Source: Nevskiales bacterium
GTDB lineage: Bacteria; Pseudomonadota; Gammaproteobacteria; Nevskiales; Nevskiaceae
NCBI GenBank assembly: GCA_028698335.1
Contig: JAQVDP010000001.1
Span: forward strand, 124,001-188,000
Direction: 5' to 3'
DNA: 64,000 nucleotides
The notes under the pieces are model-generated. The model saw nothing but the letters and a program-made list of their open reading frames with translations, was not told where the DNA came from and did not search any database. The translations under genes and the position numbers were made by a program. Numbering within the stretch: position 1 is the first letter of the stretch; every line of letters begins with the position of its first letter. Shown piece by piece: positions 34,870 through 45,763 of this stretch.

Positions 34870-34925
34870 AGCCTTGGGAATATAGCCTTGCTCGGCAATC
34901 CACCGGAAGCCCCGCGCGGGGGCAT

Positions 34926-34934
34926 TGCTATACT
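34926..34934 (+). promoter_or_regulatory. Extended -10 promoter for glyQ
   Basis: TG-C-TATACT at 34926-34934 forms an extended -10 element, about 35 bases before the glyQ start codon. No good -35 hexamer is present at 17 bases, consistent with an extended -10 type. Confidence 0.5.
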
Positions 34935-34969
34935 CGCCGCCCGATTCTCACCGCCTTGGCGACGCGCTA

Positions 34970-35884
34970 ATGACTTTCCAGGAACTCATTCTGAAGCTCC
35001 AGTCCTTCTGGGCCGGGCACGGCTGCGTGCTGGTCCAGCCGATGGATATGGAAATGGGTGCCGGCACCTTCCACTGGTCGACCTTCCTGCGCGCGATCGG
35101 CCCGGAACCCTGGAACACCGCGTACGTGCAGCCCAGCCGCCGCCCCACCGACGGCCGCTATGGCGACAATCCCAACCGCCTGCAGCACTACTACCAGTTC
35201 CAGGTCCTGATGAAGCCGAGCCCGCCGAACATCCAGGAGCTGTACCTGGAGTCGCTGAAGATGCTCGGCTTCGACCCGCTGGTCCACGACATCCGCTTCG
35301 TCGAGGACAACTGGGAGTCGCCGACGCTCGGCGCCTGGGGACTCGGCTGGGAAGTCTGGCTCAACGGCATGGAAGTCACCCAGTTCACTTACTTCCAGCA
35401 GGTCGGCGGACTCGAATGCCGGCCGGTGTCGGGCGAGATCACCTATGGCCTCGAACGCCTGGCGATGTACATCCAGGGCGTCGAGAGCGTCTACGATCTG
35501 GTGTGGTCGCGCACCCCGCTGCCCGGCGGTGGCGAGCGCGTGGTGACCTACGGCGACGTCTACCACCAGAACGAGGTCGAGCAGAGCACCTATAACTTCG
35601 AGCACGCCGACACCGCGGCGCTGTTCGAACGCTTCAACAAAGCCGAGGCCGAATGCACGCACCTGCTCGGCCTGGAGACGCCGCTGCCGCTGCCGGCCTA
35701 CGAACGCGCCGTGCAGGCCTCGCACGCGTTCAACCTGCTCGACGCGCGCGGCGCGATCTCAGTCACCGAGCGCCAGGCCTATATCCTGCGGGTGCGGACC
35801 ATGGCGCGCGGCTGCGCCGAGGCGTACTACAAGGCGCGCGAGGCCCTCGGCTTTCCGATGCTGCGGCAGGCGCAGGCCGCCTGA
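34970..35884 (+). CDS. glyQ: Glycyl-tRNA synthetase alpha subunit
   Basis: A 304-residue catalytic subunit of the tetrameric bacterial GlyRS. Family hallmarks are [37 protein letters not shown] and [13 protein letters not shown]. It charges tRNA-Gly with glycine together with GlyS. ATG 34970 starts at the usual family N-terminus. Unusually, an antisense VOC gene lies between glyQ and glyS. Confidence 0.97.
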   Translation: MTFQELILKLQSFWAGHGCVLVQPMDMEMGAGTFHWSTFLRAIGPEPWNTAYVQPSRRPTDGRYGDNPNRLQHYYQFQVLMKPSPPNIQELYLESLKMLGFDPLVHDIRFVEDNWESPTLGAWGLGWEVWLNGMEVTQFTYFQQVGGLECRPVSGEITYGLERLAMYIQGVESVYDLVWSRTPLPGGGERVVTYGDVYHQNEVEQSTYNFEHADTAALFERFNKAEAECTHLLGLETPLPLPAYERAVQASHAFNLLDARGAISVTERQAYILRVRTMARGCAEAYYKAREALGFPMLRQAQAA

Positions 35885-35898
35885 AGGCGCCCCCGACG

Positions 35899-36297
35899 TC
35901 AGCGCGGCGCCTTGAGTTCGATCGTGTTGCCGTCCGGATCGCGGGTATACAGCGAGTCGCTCTCGCCCACCGCGCCGTAGCGCCGCGCCACCTCGCCGAC
36001 CGGCGCGCCCGCGGCACGCAGGCGCGCGGCGATCGCAGCCACATCGAAAGGCTCGACCAGCAGACAGACGTGGTCGACGTTGCGCCCGGACTCCCCCGGT
36101 GGCGGACCGCCACTGCGCCCCAGGGCGCCGTCCACCGGCACCAGGTCGATCAGGGCGCTGCCGGCGCGCAGCTGCAGCAACCCGATGTCGTCCCGGCGGC
36201 GCTCGACGGCGCAGCCCAGCGCGCCGCAATAGAAATCCAGCGCGCGCTGCAGTTCAGCCACGCGCAGGACGACATGATCGATCCCCAGAATCCGCAC
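35899..36297 (-). CDS. VOC-family (glyoxalase/bleomycin-resistance fold) protein
   Basis: A 132-residue metal-binding fold of two beta-alpha-beta-beta-beta units. It begins RILGIDHVVLRVAEL and has NVDHVCLLVEPFD in the middle and RDPDGNTIELK at the end, giving His, His and Glu ligands. The substrate is unknown. GTG 36297 has GGAGG 8 bases upstream; the open frame continues further without a better start. It is encoded antisense between glyQ and glyS. Confidence 0.85.
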   Translation of the reverse strand: MRILGIDHVVLRVAELQRALDFYCGALGCAVERRRDDIGLLQLRAGSALIDLVPVDGALGRSGGPPPGESGRNVDHVCLLVEPFDVAAIAARLRAAGAPVGEVARRYGAVGESDSLYTRDPDGNTIELKAPR

Positions 36298-36451
36298 CGG
36301 TTGCGCCTCCACCGCTGGTCCACCATCCGCCGGCAACGACGGGCCAAGCCCCGATGATGCGCCGCAAACGCCCCCGATCGCACGCGGAGAGTTGGCGAAA
36401 CCCCCACGATCCCGGACAATTGCGCGCTCTTTTTCAGTTGCCGTGAACCGC

Positions 36452-38521
36452 ATGTCCCGCGATCTGTTGCTCGAAATTGGAACCGAAGACCTGCCGGCGC
36501 GCTACGTGCGCCCGTTGGCCGATGCGCTCAGCGAAGGGATCGGCGGCGGCCTGGAGAAGCGCGGCATCACCTTTGCCGCGACCCGCGTCTTCGCGACGCC
36601 GCGCCGGATCGCGGTCCGCGTCGAGCAGGTTGCCGAACATCAGCCGGACCAGACGCTGGAGCGGCTCGGCCCGGCGCTGACCGTCGCACTCAAGGACGGC
36701 CAGCCGACCCCGGCCGGCCTGGGCTTCGCCCGCTCCTGCGGCGTCGATTTCGCCGAGCTGGGCGAACAGGACGGCAAGCTGCACTTCGTCAGGACCGCGC
36801 CGGGACGGGACACCACCGAACTGCTGCCGGAGATCTTTGCCGACACGCTCAAGCAGATGGACACGCTGGTGCCCAAGCGCATGCGCTGGGGCGACGGCGA
36901 AGCGACCTTCGTCCGCCCGGTGCAATGGCTGCTGTGCCTGTTCGGCCACGACGTGATCGACATCGAACACTTCGGCCTCGGCGCCGGCCGCAGGACCTAC
37001 GGCCACCGCTTCCATGCGCCGGACGCCATCGAACTGCAGCAACCGGGCGACTACGAGGACGCTCTGCGCGCCGCCAGGGTCTGGGCCGACTTCGACAGCC
37101 GCAAGGCGGAGATCCGCGAGCAGGTGGAGCGCGAGGCGTCCAGGCTCGGCGGCACCGCGCGCATCTCGGACGATCTGCTCGAGGAAGTCGCCGCGCTGGT
37201 CGAGTGGCCGGTCGCGATCACCGGCCGCATGGAGGATCGCTTCATGCAGTTGCCACCGGAAGTGATCGTCTCGACCGTCGAAATCAACCAGCGCTACTTC
37301 ACCGTCTTCACCGACGCCGGCTACCGCGAGCTGCTGCCGAACTTCATCACCCTCGCCAACATCGAGTCGAAGGATCCGGCGCAGGTCGTCGCCGGCAACG
37401 AGCGCGTGGTGCGCCCGCGGCTGAGCGACGCACTGTTCTTCTGGGAGCAGGATCTCAAGCAACCACTCGAGGCCTATGGCATCAAGCTCGCCGACGTGAC
37501 CTTCCAGAAGGCGCTCGGCAGCATCGCCGACAAGGTCGCGCGCATCCGCAAGCTCGCCGAGCACGTCGCCCGCCAGACCGACGCGGACGTCGATCTGGCC
37601 GAGCGCACCGCCGCGCTGTGCAAGAACGATCTGGTCACGCGGATGGTGTTCGAGTTCCCGGAGCTGCAGGGCCTGATGGGCGGCTATTACGCGGCCCGAT
37701 CGGGCGAGCCGGCCGCGGTCGGCGCAGCAATCGCCGAGCACTATCTCCCGACCCAGCATGGCACGCCGATTCCGTCGACACCGGAAGGACGCTGCGTCGC
37801 CCTGGCCGACAAACTCGACACCCTCACGGGCATCTTCGCGATCGGCCAGAAGCCGAGCGCCAGCAAGGACCCCTTCGCGCTGCGGCGCGCGGCGTTGGGC
37901 GTCCTGCGCATCTGCCTGGAAGCGGAGCTGCCGCTGGACCTGAGGGATCTGCTGGAGACGGCGCTGATGCAGCAGCCGGCCGGCACCCGCGACGATGCGA
38001 TGCTGCGCGAGCTGCTGGACTTCGCGATCGAGCGCCTGCGCGCCCATCTGGTCGGCGAGGTCGTCGACGGCCGCGCGATCAGCGCGGAGATGTTCGAATC
38101 CGTCGCTGCGCTCGGCGTCACCCGCCCGCTGGAGTTCGTGCAGCGCCTGCACGCGGTGCATGCCTTCGTCGAGGACCCGGCCGCCGCGCGCCTCGCCGGC
38201 GCCAACAAGCGCATCCGCAACATCCTGCGCCAGGCCGGCGGGGACGGGTCCGGCGCGGTCGATCCGGACCGCTTCGAGGATGCCGCCGAACGCAAGCTGC
38301 ACGCCGACCTGCTCGCGCTGGAAGCCCGCGCCGCGGAGACCGCCGATTTCCGCAGCCGCCTGACCCAGCTCGCGGAACTCGCCGATCCGGTCGACGCCTT
38401 CTTCGATGCGGTGATGGTCAACGCCGAGGACCCCGCGGTGCGTCACAACCGTCTGGCGCTGCTGGGCCAGCTCGACCGCCTGTGCCGCTCCGTGGTCGAT
38501 CTGTCGCAGCTGCCGGGCTGA
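36452..38521 (+). CDS. glyS: Glycyl-tRNA synthetase beta subunit
   Basis: A 689-residue subunit, the same length as in E. coli. It begins SRDLLLEIGTEDLPARYVRP and contains an HD-like domain and a C-terminal anticodon-binding DALR domain (ending near FDAVMVNAEDP). It binds tRNA-Gly and works with GlyQ. No Shine-Dalgarno is evident, but ATG 36452 matches the family start. Because the antisense VOC gene separates it from glyQ, it needs either read-through or its own promoter. Confidence 0.96.
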   Translation: MSRDLLLEIGTEDLPARYVRPLADALSEGIGGGLEKRGITFAATRVFATPRRIAVRVEQVAEHQPDQTLERLGPALTVALKDGQPTPAGLGFARSCGVDFAELGEQDGKLHFVRTAPGRDTTELLPEIFADTLKQMDTLVPKRMRWGDGEATFVRPVQWLLCLFGHDVIDIEHFGLGAGRRTYGHRFHAPDAIELQQPGDYEDALRAARVWADFDSRKAEIREQVEREASRLGGTARISDDLLEEVAALVEWPVAITGRMEDRFMQLPPEVIVSTVEINQRYFTVFTDAGYRELLPNFITLANIESKDPAQVVAGNERVVRPRLSDALFFWEQDLKQPLEAYGIKLADVTFQKALGSIADKVARIRKLAEHVARQTDADVDLAERTAALCKNDLVTRMVFEFPELQGLMGGYYAARSGEPAAVGAAIAEHYLPTQHGTPIPSTPEGRCVALADKLDTLTGIFAIGQKPSASKDPFALRRAALGVLRICLEAELPLDLRDLLETALMQQPAGTRDDAMLRELLDFAIERLRAHLVGEVVDGRAISAEMFESVAALGVTRPLEFVQRLHAVHAFVEDPAAARLAGANKRIRNILRQAGGDGSGAVDPDRFEDAAERKLHADLLALEARAAETADFRSRLTQLAELADPVDAFFDAVMVNAEDPAVRHNRLALLGQLDRLCRSVVDLSQLPG

Positions 38522-38592
38522 TCGCCCCCGACCGGACCCGCCGCGCGCAAACGCGCTAGAGTCGTCGACGACCGCCCGCCACGTAAAATTCG

Positions 38593-39162
38593 ATGATGAA
38601 GAATGTGATCCTGGATCGCGATGGCGTGATCAACGAGGACTCCGCCGCGTACATCAAGTCGGTCGCGGAATGGAAGCCGGTGCCCGGCAGCCTCGAGGCG
38701 ATCGCGCGGCTGTGTCAGGCCGGCTTTAGGGTCTTCGTCGCCAGCAATCAGTCCGGCCTCGGCCGCGGACTGTTCGACTACGATGCGTTCTCCGCGATGA
38801 ACGACCACATGCAGCAGCGACTCGCCGAACTCGGCGGTCGCATCGACGGCATCGCCTTCGCGCCGGATCATCCGGACCGGGCCACCGACCAGCGCAAACC
38901 GGCGCCGGGCATGCTGCTGGACCTCGCGCGGCGACTCAACGTGTCCGCCGAACTGATCCCGGTGGTGGGCGACTCCTGGCGCGACATCGAGGCCGCGCGC
39001 GCCGCCAAGGCCCGGCCGGTCCTGGTGCGCACCGGCAACGGCCGCAAGACCGAGACCGAACACGCCGACGAACTGCGTGACGTCGTCGTCTACGACGATC
39101 TGGCGGCCTTCGCCAATGCCCTGATCGCGGCCCAGCAGGCGCTGCCGCCGGTACAGGCCTGA
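38593..39162 (+). CDS. gmhB: GmhB-type HAD phosphatase lacking the zinc site
   Basis: A 189-residue HAD enzyme, likely D-glycero-D-manno-heptose 1,7-bisphosphate 7-phosphatase of LPS core synthesis. The nucleophile motif is LDRDGVIN, motif II is ASNQSGLGRG, and VVGDSWRDIEAA is motif IV. In typical GmhB a loop holds a Cys/His zinc site (CPHHP...CDCRKP in E. coli); here it reads FAPDHPDRATDQRKP, shorter and without any Cys. The protein is otherwise standard, so activity may persist, but substrate specificity could differ. It follows glyS by 71 bases. Confidence 0.85.
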   Translation: MMKNVILDRDGVINEDSAAYIKSVAEWKPVPGSLEAIARLCQAGFRVFVASNQSGLGRGLFDYDAFSAMNDHMQQRLAELGGRIDGIAFAPDHPDRATDQRKPAPGMLLDLARRLNVSAELIPVVGDSWRDIEAARAAKARPVLVRTGNGRKTETEHADELRDVVVYDDLAAFANALIAAQQALPPVQA

Positions 39163-39171
39163 ACCGGCCGC

Positions 39172-39600
39172 TCAGCCGCGCTGGTAGAGGTCCGGAACGT
39201 AGCGCTCCATCAGCGTCTGCGGCCGCAGCGGCGCAGTGAACCCGAACTGCGCATACAGGCCATGGGCATCGGCCGTCGCCAGCGTGAAGCGGCGCAGCCC
39301 CTGCAACTGCGGGTGCGCCATCACCGCCGCCATCAGATCCCTGGCGTAGCCACGGCCGCGCTGTGGCGGCAGCACGAACACGTCGACCAGATTGGCGAAG
39401 GTCGCGTAGTCCGAAATCACGCGGGCAAACGCGATCTGCCGGCCATCCAGATAGCCGCCGAAGCACAGCGAATGCCGCAACGACCGCTCCACGCGCACGC
39501 GGTCGATTCCCCGCGCCCAGGCCGAGTGCTCGCTCAGGAAACGGTGAATCAGCCCGACGTCGAGTTCGGCCGGATCGGTGCTGATCCGGAATGCGTTCAT
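39172..39600 (-). CDS. GNAT-family N-acetyltransferase
   Basis: A 142-residue acetyltransferase with the acetyl-CoA loop PPQRGRGYARDLMAAV, upstream strand LVDVFVLP and the late motif HGLYAQFGF. It starts with RISTDPAELDVGLIHRFLSEHSAWARG, typical of a group of small GNATs with unknown substrates. Its start overlaps the folB stop by four bases (39597-39600), so it is translated after folB. Confidence 0.85.
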   Translation of the reverse strand: MNAFRISTDPAELDVGLIHRFLSEHSAWARGIDRVRVERSLRHSLCFGGYLDGRQIAFARVISDYATFANLVDVFVLPPQRGRGYARDLMAAVMAHPQLQGLRRFTLATADAHGLYAQFGFTAPLRPQTLMERYVPDLYQRG

Positions 39601-39971
39601 TGTCCGCAGGCCGCGTAGTCTTCGCGCCGGCGCTCGATCTGGACCCCGACCGCCTTGACCTTGGCCACCGCGCCCGGCTTGTTGATGCGGATCCGCAGCT
39701 GCTGAACCGGAAACTCCTCGAACAGCCGCCGCGCGACCGTCTCTGCCAGCGTCTCGAGCAGACCCGGTTGCAGCTCGCGCGCGATCGCGGTCACGCGCTC
39801 GGCCACCGCCGCGTAGTCGACCGCGTCGCGGACCCGGTCGCTGCTGGCGGCCTCGCGCGTGTCCACCCCCAGCTCCAGGTCGAAGATCAGCGGCCGCGGC
39901 AACTGCCGCTCCCACCCGTGGATGCCGATGATCGCCTCGACTTCCAGACCCTGCAGAAAAACCGTGTCCAT
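39597..39971 (-). CDS. folB: Dihydroneopterin aldolase
   Basis: A 124-residue enzyme of folate synthesis that cleaves dihydroneopterin. Family signatures are VFLQGLEVEAIIGIHGWERQ, VDYAAVAE, ETLAETVARRLFEEF and the final RINKPGAV. It lies 4 bases after the tsaD stop and overlaps the GNAT gene, forming a tsaD-folB-GNAT leftward operon. In many gammaproteobacteria folB sits beside the same tsaD-rpsU region. Confidence 0.95.
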   Translation of the reverse strand: MDTVFLQGLEVEAIIGIHGWERQLPRPLIFDLELGVDTREAASSDRVRDAVDYAAVAERVTAIARELQPGLLETLAETVARRLFEEFPVQQLRIRINKPGAVAKVKAVGVQIERRREDYAACGQ

Positions 39972-39975
39972 TGCC

Positions 39976-41025
39976 TCAGTTCCCTTGGTGCCGCGGCGGC
40001 TGCAGCTCGGTGAGCGGCCAGCGCGGCGTGACGAACAGCTTGCCGCCCGGCGCCACGCCCTCGGCGCGGCGCGCCCAGCCGGCATAGGCGACCATCGCGG
40101 CGTTGTCGGTACAGAACGCCTGGCGGGGAAAGAACAACTGCAGCCCGCGACGTGACGCCAGTTCGCCGAGGCGCTCACGCAGGCGCCGGTTGGCGCCGAC
40201 GCCACCGGCGACGACCAGACGCTCGAAGCCGGTCGCGTCGACCGCCCGCTGCACCTTGATCGCCAGGGTCTCGGTCACCGCCTCCTGGAAGGCATGCGCC
40301 AGATCGGCACGACCCTGCTCGTCCCCGGCCTGCGGCAACGCCGTCAGCACCGCGGTCTTCAGCCCGCTGAAGCTGAACTCCAGACCGGGACGGTCGGTCA
40401 TCGGTCGCGGCAGGCGGAAGCATCCAGCCCGACCCGAGTCGGCCAGGCGTGCCAGCTCCGGGCCGCCGGGGTACGGCAGGCCCAGCATCTTGGCGGTCTT
40501 GTCGAAAGCCTCGCCGACGGCGTCGTCGAGGCTCTCACCGAGCAGTTCGTAACGACCGAGCCCCCGCACCGCGACCAGCAGGGTATGCCCGCCGGACACC
40601 AGCAGCGCCAGAAACGGAAACGTCGGCGCCGGCGATTCGAGCATCGGCGCCAGCAGATGCGCCTCCATGTGATGAACCGGAATCAGCGGCACATCCAGCG
40701 CCGTCGCCAGTCCGGCCGCGACCGACGCTCCGACCATCAATGCACCGATGAGTCCGGGGCCGGCGGTGTAGGCGATCCCGCCGAGCTGAGCCGGCACGAC
40801 GCCCGCCTGGTCGAGGGCGGCTCGGACCAGATCGTTGATCCGGCGCACGTGATCGCGCGACGCCAGTTCGGGGACGACACCGCCGTACTCGGCGTGCAGG
40901 CGGATCTGGCTGTGCAAGGCGTGCGCGGCCAGGCCGCGCGCACCGTCGTATACGGCCGCGGCGGTTTCGTCGCAGGAGGTCTCGATCCCGAGGATCGGTC
41001 GGGCATCAGCTTCGCGGGGGAACAT
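39976..41025 (-). CDS. tsaD: tRNA threonylcarbamoyladenosine transferase
   Basis: A 349-residue ASKHA-fold enzyme that, with TsaB, TsaC and TsaE, makes the t6A37 modification of tRNAs that read ANN codons. It begins [17 protein letters not shown]. The metal-binding HHMEAH and the nucleotide loop LVSGGHTLL are present, and the C-terminal [16 protein letters not shown] is typical. It is divergent from rpsU, as in E. coli. Its partner TsaC is encoded at 62651. Confidence 0.96.
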   Translation of the reverse strand: MFPREADARPILGIETSCDETAAAVYDGARGLAAHALHSQIRLHAEYGGVVPELASRDHVRRINDLVRAALDQAGVVPAQLGGIAYTAGPGLIGALMVGASVAAGLATALDVPLIPVHHMEAHLLAPMLESPAPTFPFLALLVSGGHTLLVAVRGLGRYELLGESLDDAVGEAFDKTAKMLGLPYPGGPELARLADSGRAGCFRLPRPMTDRPGLEFSFSGLKTAVLTALPQAGDEQGRADLAHAFQEAVTETLAIKVQRAVDATGFERLVVAGGVGANRRLRERLGELASRRGLQLFFPRQAFCTDNAAMVAYAGWARRAEGVAPGGKLFVTPRWPLTELQPPRHQGN

Positions 41026-41056
41026 GGCGGTATTGTAGCGGCGAGCGATGGGGGAT

Positions 41057-41085
41057 TTGCGCACTCGGACCAGTCCGGATAGAAT
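41057..41085 (+). promoter_or_regulatory. Sigma-70 promoter of the rpsU-dnaG-rpoD operon
   Basis: TTGCGC (41057-41062) and TAGAAT (41080-41085) with a 17-base spacer, about 70 bases before rpsU. The placement agrees with a long-leader macromolecular-synthesis operon promoter. Confidence 0.65.
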
Positions 41086-41155
41086 CCTCGCCCTTTTTGT
41101 GGGCCGGACGTTTGAAGGACGCCGTCCCGAACCGCCAATAAGAGAGTGAGTCTCT

Positions 41156-41371
41156 ATGCCTTCTGTACGCGTTCGCGAGAACGAGCCCTTCGAGGTCGCC
41201 ATCCGCCGCTTCAAGCGCACCTGTGAAAAAGCCGGTGTGCTGACCGACGTGCGCAAGCACGAGTACTTCGAGAAGCCGAGCCAGGAGCGCAAGCGCAAGC
41301 GCGCTGCGGCCGTGAAGCGCCAGGCGAAGAAGGTCCAGCGCGAGTCGAATCGCCGTATTCGCCTCTTCTAA
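41156..41371 (+). CDS. rpsU: 30S ribosomal protein S21
   Basis: A 71-residue, strongly basic protein matching S21 along its whole length ([20 protein letters not shown] at the start, ESNRRIRLF at the end). It assists translation initiation on the 30S subunit. First gene of the macromolecular-synthesis operon that continues with yqeY, dnaG and rpoD. Confidence 0.97.
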   Translation: MPSVRVRENEPFEVAIRRFKRTCEKAGVLTDVRKHEYFEKPSQERKRKRAAAVKRQAKKVQRESNRRIRLF

Positions 41372-41462
41372 GAGGCGTTTTCAGCAGTAGGTAACACCCC
41401 GGCGCGGCCCTGATCGGTCGCGCTGGTCGTGTTGGTCCGATCTTTGTAAACAGGCAGCCACC

Positions 41463-41909
41463 GTGTCCGATCTGAGTTCCCGCATTGCCGAAGACGTCAA
41501 AGCCGCCATGCGCGCGGGCGACAAGCCGCGACTGTCGGTCCTGCGCATGCTCCAGGCCGAACTCAAGCAGCGCGAGGTCGTCGAATCGACCGAGCTGACC
41601 GACGCCGTGGTCCAGGCCGTCGTCGAGAAGATGGTCAAGCAGCGCCGCGACGCGGAGCAGCAGTTCCGCGCCGGACAGCGCCCGGACCTGGCCGACAAGG
41701 AAGCCGACGAAATCACCGTGCTGATGGGTTATCTGCCGGCGCAGATGACCGACGACGAGGTCGGCGCGCTGATCGCTCAGGCCATTGCGGAGACCGGCGC
41801 CGCCGGCCCCAAGGACATGGGCAAGGTGATGGGGTGGATCAAGCCCAAGGCACAGGGGCGCACCGACATGGGCAAGCTGTCCGGCCTGATCAAGGCCCGC
41901 CTGTCCTGA
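41463..41909 (+). CDS. GatB/YqeY domain protein
   Basis: A 148-residue helical protein of the YqeY family (GatB tail-like), with VLRMLQAELKQREV, IAEDVKAAMRAGDK and the C-terminal DMGKVMGWIKPKAQGR, TDMGKLSGL. The related tail of GatB binds tRNA in the amidotransferase, but the role of the free protein is not established. GTG 41463 is the start. It is a regular member between rpsU and dnaG in many proteobacteria. Confidence 0.92.
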   Translation: MSDLSSRIAEDVKAAMRAGDKPRLSVLRMLQAELKQREVVESTELTDAVVQAVVEKMVKQRRDAEQQFRAGQRPDLADKEADEITVLMGYLPAQMTDDEVGALIAQAIAETGAAGPKDMGKVMGWIKPKAQGRTDMGKLSGLIKARLS

Positions 41910-41950
41910 CACCCCGCCCGCCCCGCGCAAGCGTCTAAACTCCGGCAACC

Positions 41951-43720
41951 ATGGCCGGACGCATCCCCGACGCCTTCATCCACGATCTGCTCGCACGCAC
42001 GGATATCGTCGAGCTGATCGGCGCGCGCGTCGAGCTCAAGCGCGCCGGCAAGGAACTCAAGGGCCTGTCGCCGTTCACCGCCGAGAAGAGCCCGTCGTTC
42101 TTCGTCTCGCCGGCCAAGCAGATGTTCTTCGACTTCAGCTCCGGCAAGAACGGCAACGCCATCGGCTTCCTGATGGAATACGAACGGCTCAGCTTCGTCG
42201 AAGCGGTCGAGGAGCTGGCGCGCCGCCATGGCCTCGAGGTGCCGCGCGAAGGCGGCGGCCACGAACACCGCGTGGTGATGGACGGACCGCTCGACGCGCT
42301 GGCCGCCGCGCAGCGCTTCTTCGCCGAGCAGCTGCGCAAATCCCCGACCGCAATCGACTACCTGAAAAAGCGCGGCGTCAGCGGCGAGACCGCCAGGCAG
42401 TTCGGCGTTGGCTACGCGCCCGACAGCTGGAACGCGCTGACCGGCTTCCTGCAGCAGACGCGCCACGCGATCGATGCCGGCCTGCTGATCGAAAAGGAAC
42501 CCGGGCAGGCCGGCACCCGCGTCTACGACCGTTTCCGCAATCGCGTGATGTTCCCGATCCGCGACCCGCGCGGGCGGGTCATCGGCTTCGGCGGGCGCAC
42601 CCTCGGCAACGATCCGGCCAAGTACCTGAACTCGCCGGAAACGGCGCTGTTCCACAAGGGCCGCAATCTCTACGGGCTTTACGAAGCACGCCTGGCCAGC
42701 ACCGCGGCGGCGTTGCCGTACCTGATCGTCGTCGAGGGTTATATGGACGTGGTGATGCTGGCCGAGCACGGCATCCGCGAAGCGGTCGCCACGCTCGGCA
42801 CCGCAACGACGCGCGATCACCTGCAGCTGATCTTCAAATCGACCCGCAAGATCGTGTTCTGCTTCGACGGCGACCGCGCCGGCCGTGCCGCGGCCTGGCG
42901 CGCACTGGACCAGATCCTGCCCGAGCTGTACGAGGATCGGGAGTGCGTGTTCATGTTCCTGCCCGAGGGGCACGACCCCGACAGCCTCGTACAGGAGATC
43001 GGCGAGGCCGCGTTCCGCGAGCTGATCGGCAAGGCCATTCCGGTGACCGACTACCTCGTCGAACAGCTCGCGCGCGAAGTGGACCTGACGACCTACGCCG
43101 GCCGCGGCAAGCTGGTGGAGCTGGCACGCCCGCATCTGGCACGCCTGCGCGAAGGTCCGGTCCTGGCGTCGACGCTGGAGCGACTGCACCGCCTGTCCGG
43201 CATCTCCCACGACCAGTTCCAGCGCAGCGTCGCCGACGTCGCCGCGCTGCCGCCGACCGCGCGCATGCACGACGAGGGCTCCGGTCCGCCGCAGACGCGG
43301 GCGGTGCGGCGGGCGATGCGCCTGCTGCTCGAACATCCGCGCCTTGCCGACACGGTGCACAACGTGCAGCTCCTGCTCGAGGCCGGCCTGCCGGGTTGCG
43401 ACGTCCTGGTCGAAGCGCTCGACTTCTTCCAGGAACGCCCCGGGGCGTCCGCCGCCCACCTTATGGCGGCCTGGCAGGGAACCAAGAAGGGCGAAGCGAT
43501 CGGCCGGCTCGCCGCCGAGGCCTTGCCTCCCCTGGAAGACGAGGATCTCGCCCGCGAATTCGGGCAGGTCATGTCGCACCTGAGTGAACGCGGCCTGCGC
43601 CGGCGGGTCCAATACCTCATGGCACAGGCCCGTGAGCGCGATCTCACCGAATCGGAGATGCGCGAGGCCGAAGCGATCACCCGGCAACTGGCCACACGCT
43701 CGACCGCCGGCGGCGGTTGA
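41951..43720 (+). CDS. dnaG: DNA primase with degenerate zinc-binding domain
   Basis: A 589-residue primase that makes RNA primers for replication. The N-terminal domain, RNA polymerase/Toprim core (IVVEGYMDVVML; FCFDGDRAGRAA) and C-terminal DnaB-binding domain are all present. The CHC2 zinc ligands are all replaced: S40, T43, D61 and S64 stand where E. coli has C40, H43, C61 and C64 (GLSPFTAEKSPSF; FFDFSSGKNG). The surrounding fold residues are kept, so a zinc-free version is likely. Similar SPFT...DFSSG variants are known from Bacteroidetes primases, as I recall. Confidence 0.95.
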   Translation: MAGRIPDAFIHDLLARTDIVELIGARVELKRAGKELKGLSPFTAEKSPSFFVSPAKQMFFDFSSGKNGNAIGFLMEYERLSFVEAVEELARRHGLEVPREGGGHEHRVVMDGPLDALAAAQRFFAEQLRKSPTAIDYLKKRGVSGETARQFGVGYAPDSWNALTGFLQQTRHAIDAGLLIEKEPGQAGTRVYDRFRNRVMFPIRDPRGRVIGFGGRTLGNDPAKYLNSPETALFHKGRNLYGLYEARLASTAAALPYLIVVEGYMDVVMLAEHGIREAVATLGTATTRDHLQLIFKSTRKIVFCFDGDRAGRAAAWRALDQILPELYEDRECVFMFLPEGHDPDSLVQEIGEAAFRELIGKAIPVTDYLVEQLAREVDLTTYAGRGKLVELARPHLARLREGPVLASTLERLHRLSGISHDQFQRSVADVAALPPTARMHDEGSGPPQTRAVRRAMRLLLEHPRLADTVHNVQLLLEAGLPGCDVLVEALDFFQERPGASAAHLMAAWQGTKKGEAIGRLAAEALPPLEDEDLAREFGQVMSHLSERGLRRRVQYLMAQARERDLTESEMREAEAITRQLATRSTAGGG

Positions 43721-43789
43721 GCGTATAATGACCAGTTCTCTTACCTCCTCTTGGCCCTTCCGTGAAGGGCCCGCCCCGAGAATCACTGC

Positions 43790-45682
<1,893 letters not shown>

Positions 45683-45706
45683 GTCGCAAGCCCGCTGCAA
45701 CGATGC

Positions 45707-45744
45707 AAAAAAGAAACCCCGCCATCAAGGCGGGGTTTCTTTTT
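45707..45744. terminator. Bidirectional terminator after rpoD
   Basis: GAAACCCCGCC (45713-45723) and GGCGGGGTTTC (45729-45739) around ATCAA, flanked by six A on the left and five T on the right. It serves rpoD and the convergent barrel gene. Confidence 0.92.
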
Positions 45745-45763
45745 GAGCGGTGCCGCGCAGCAA

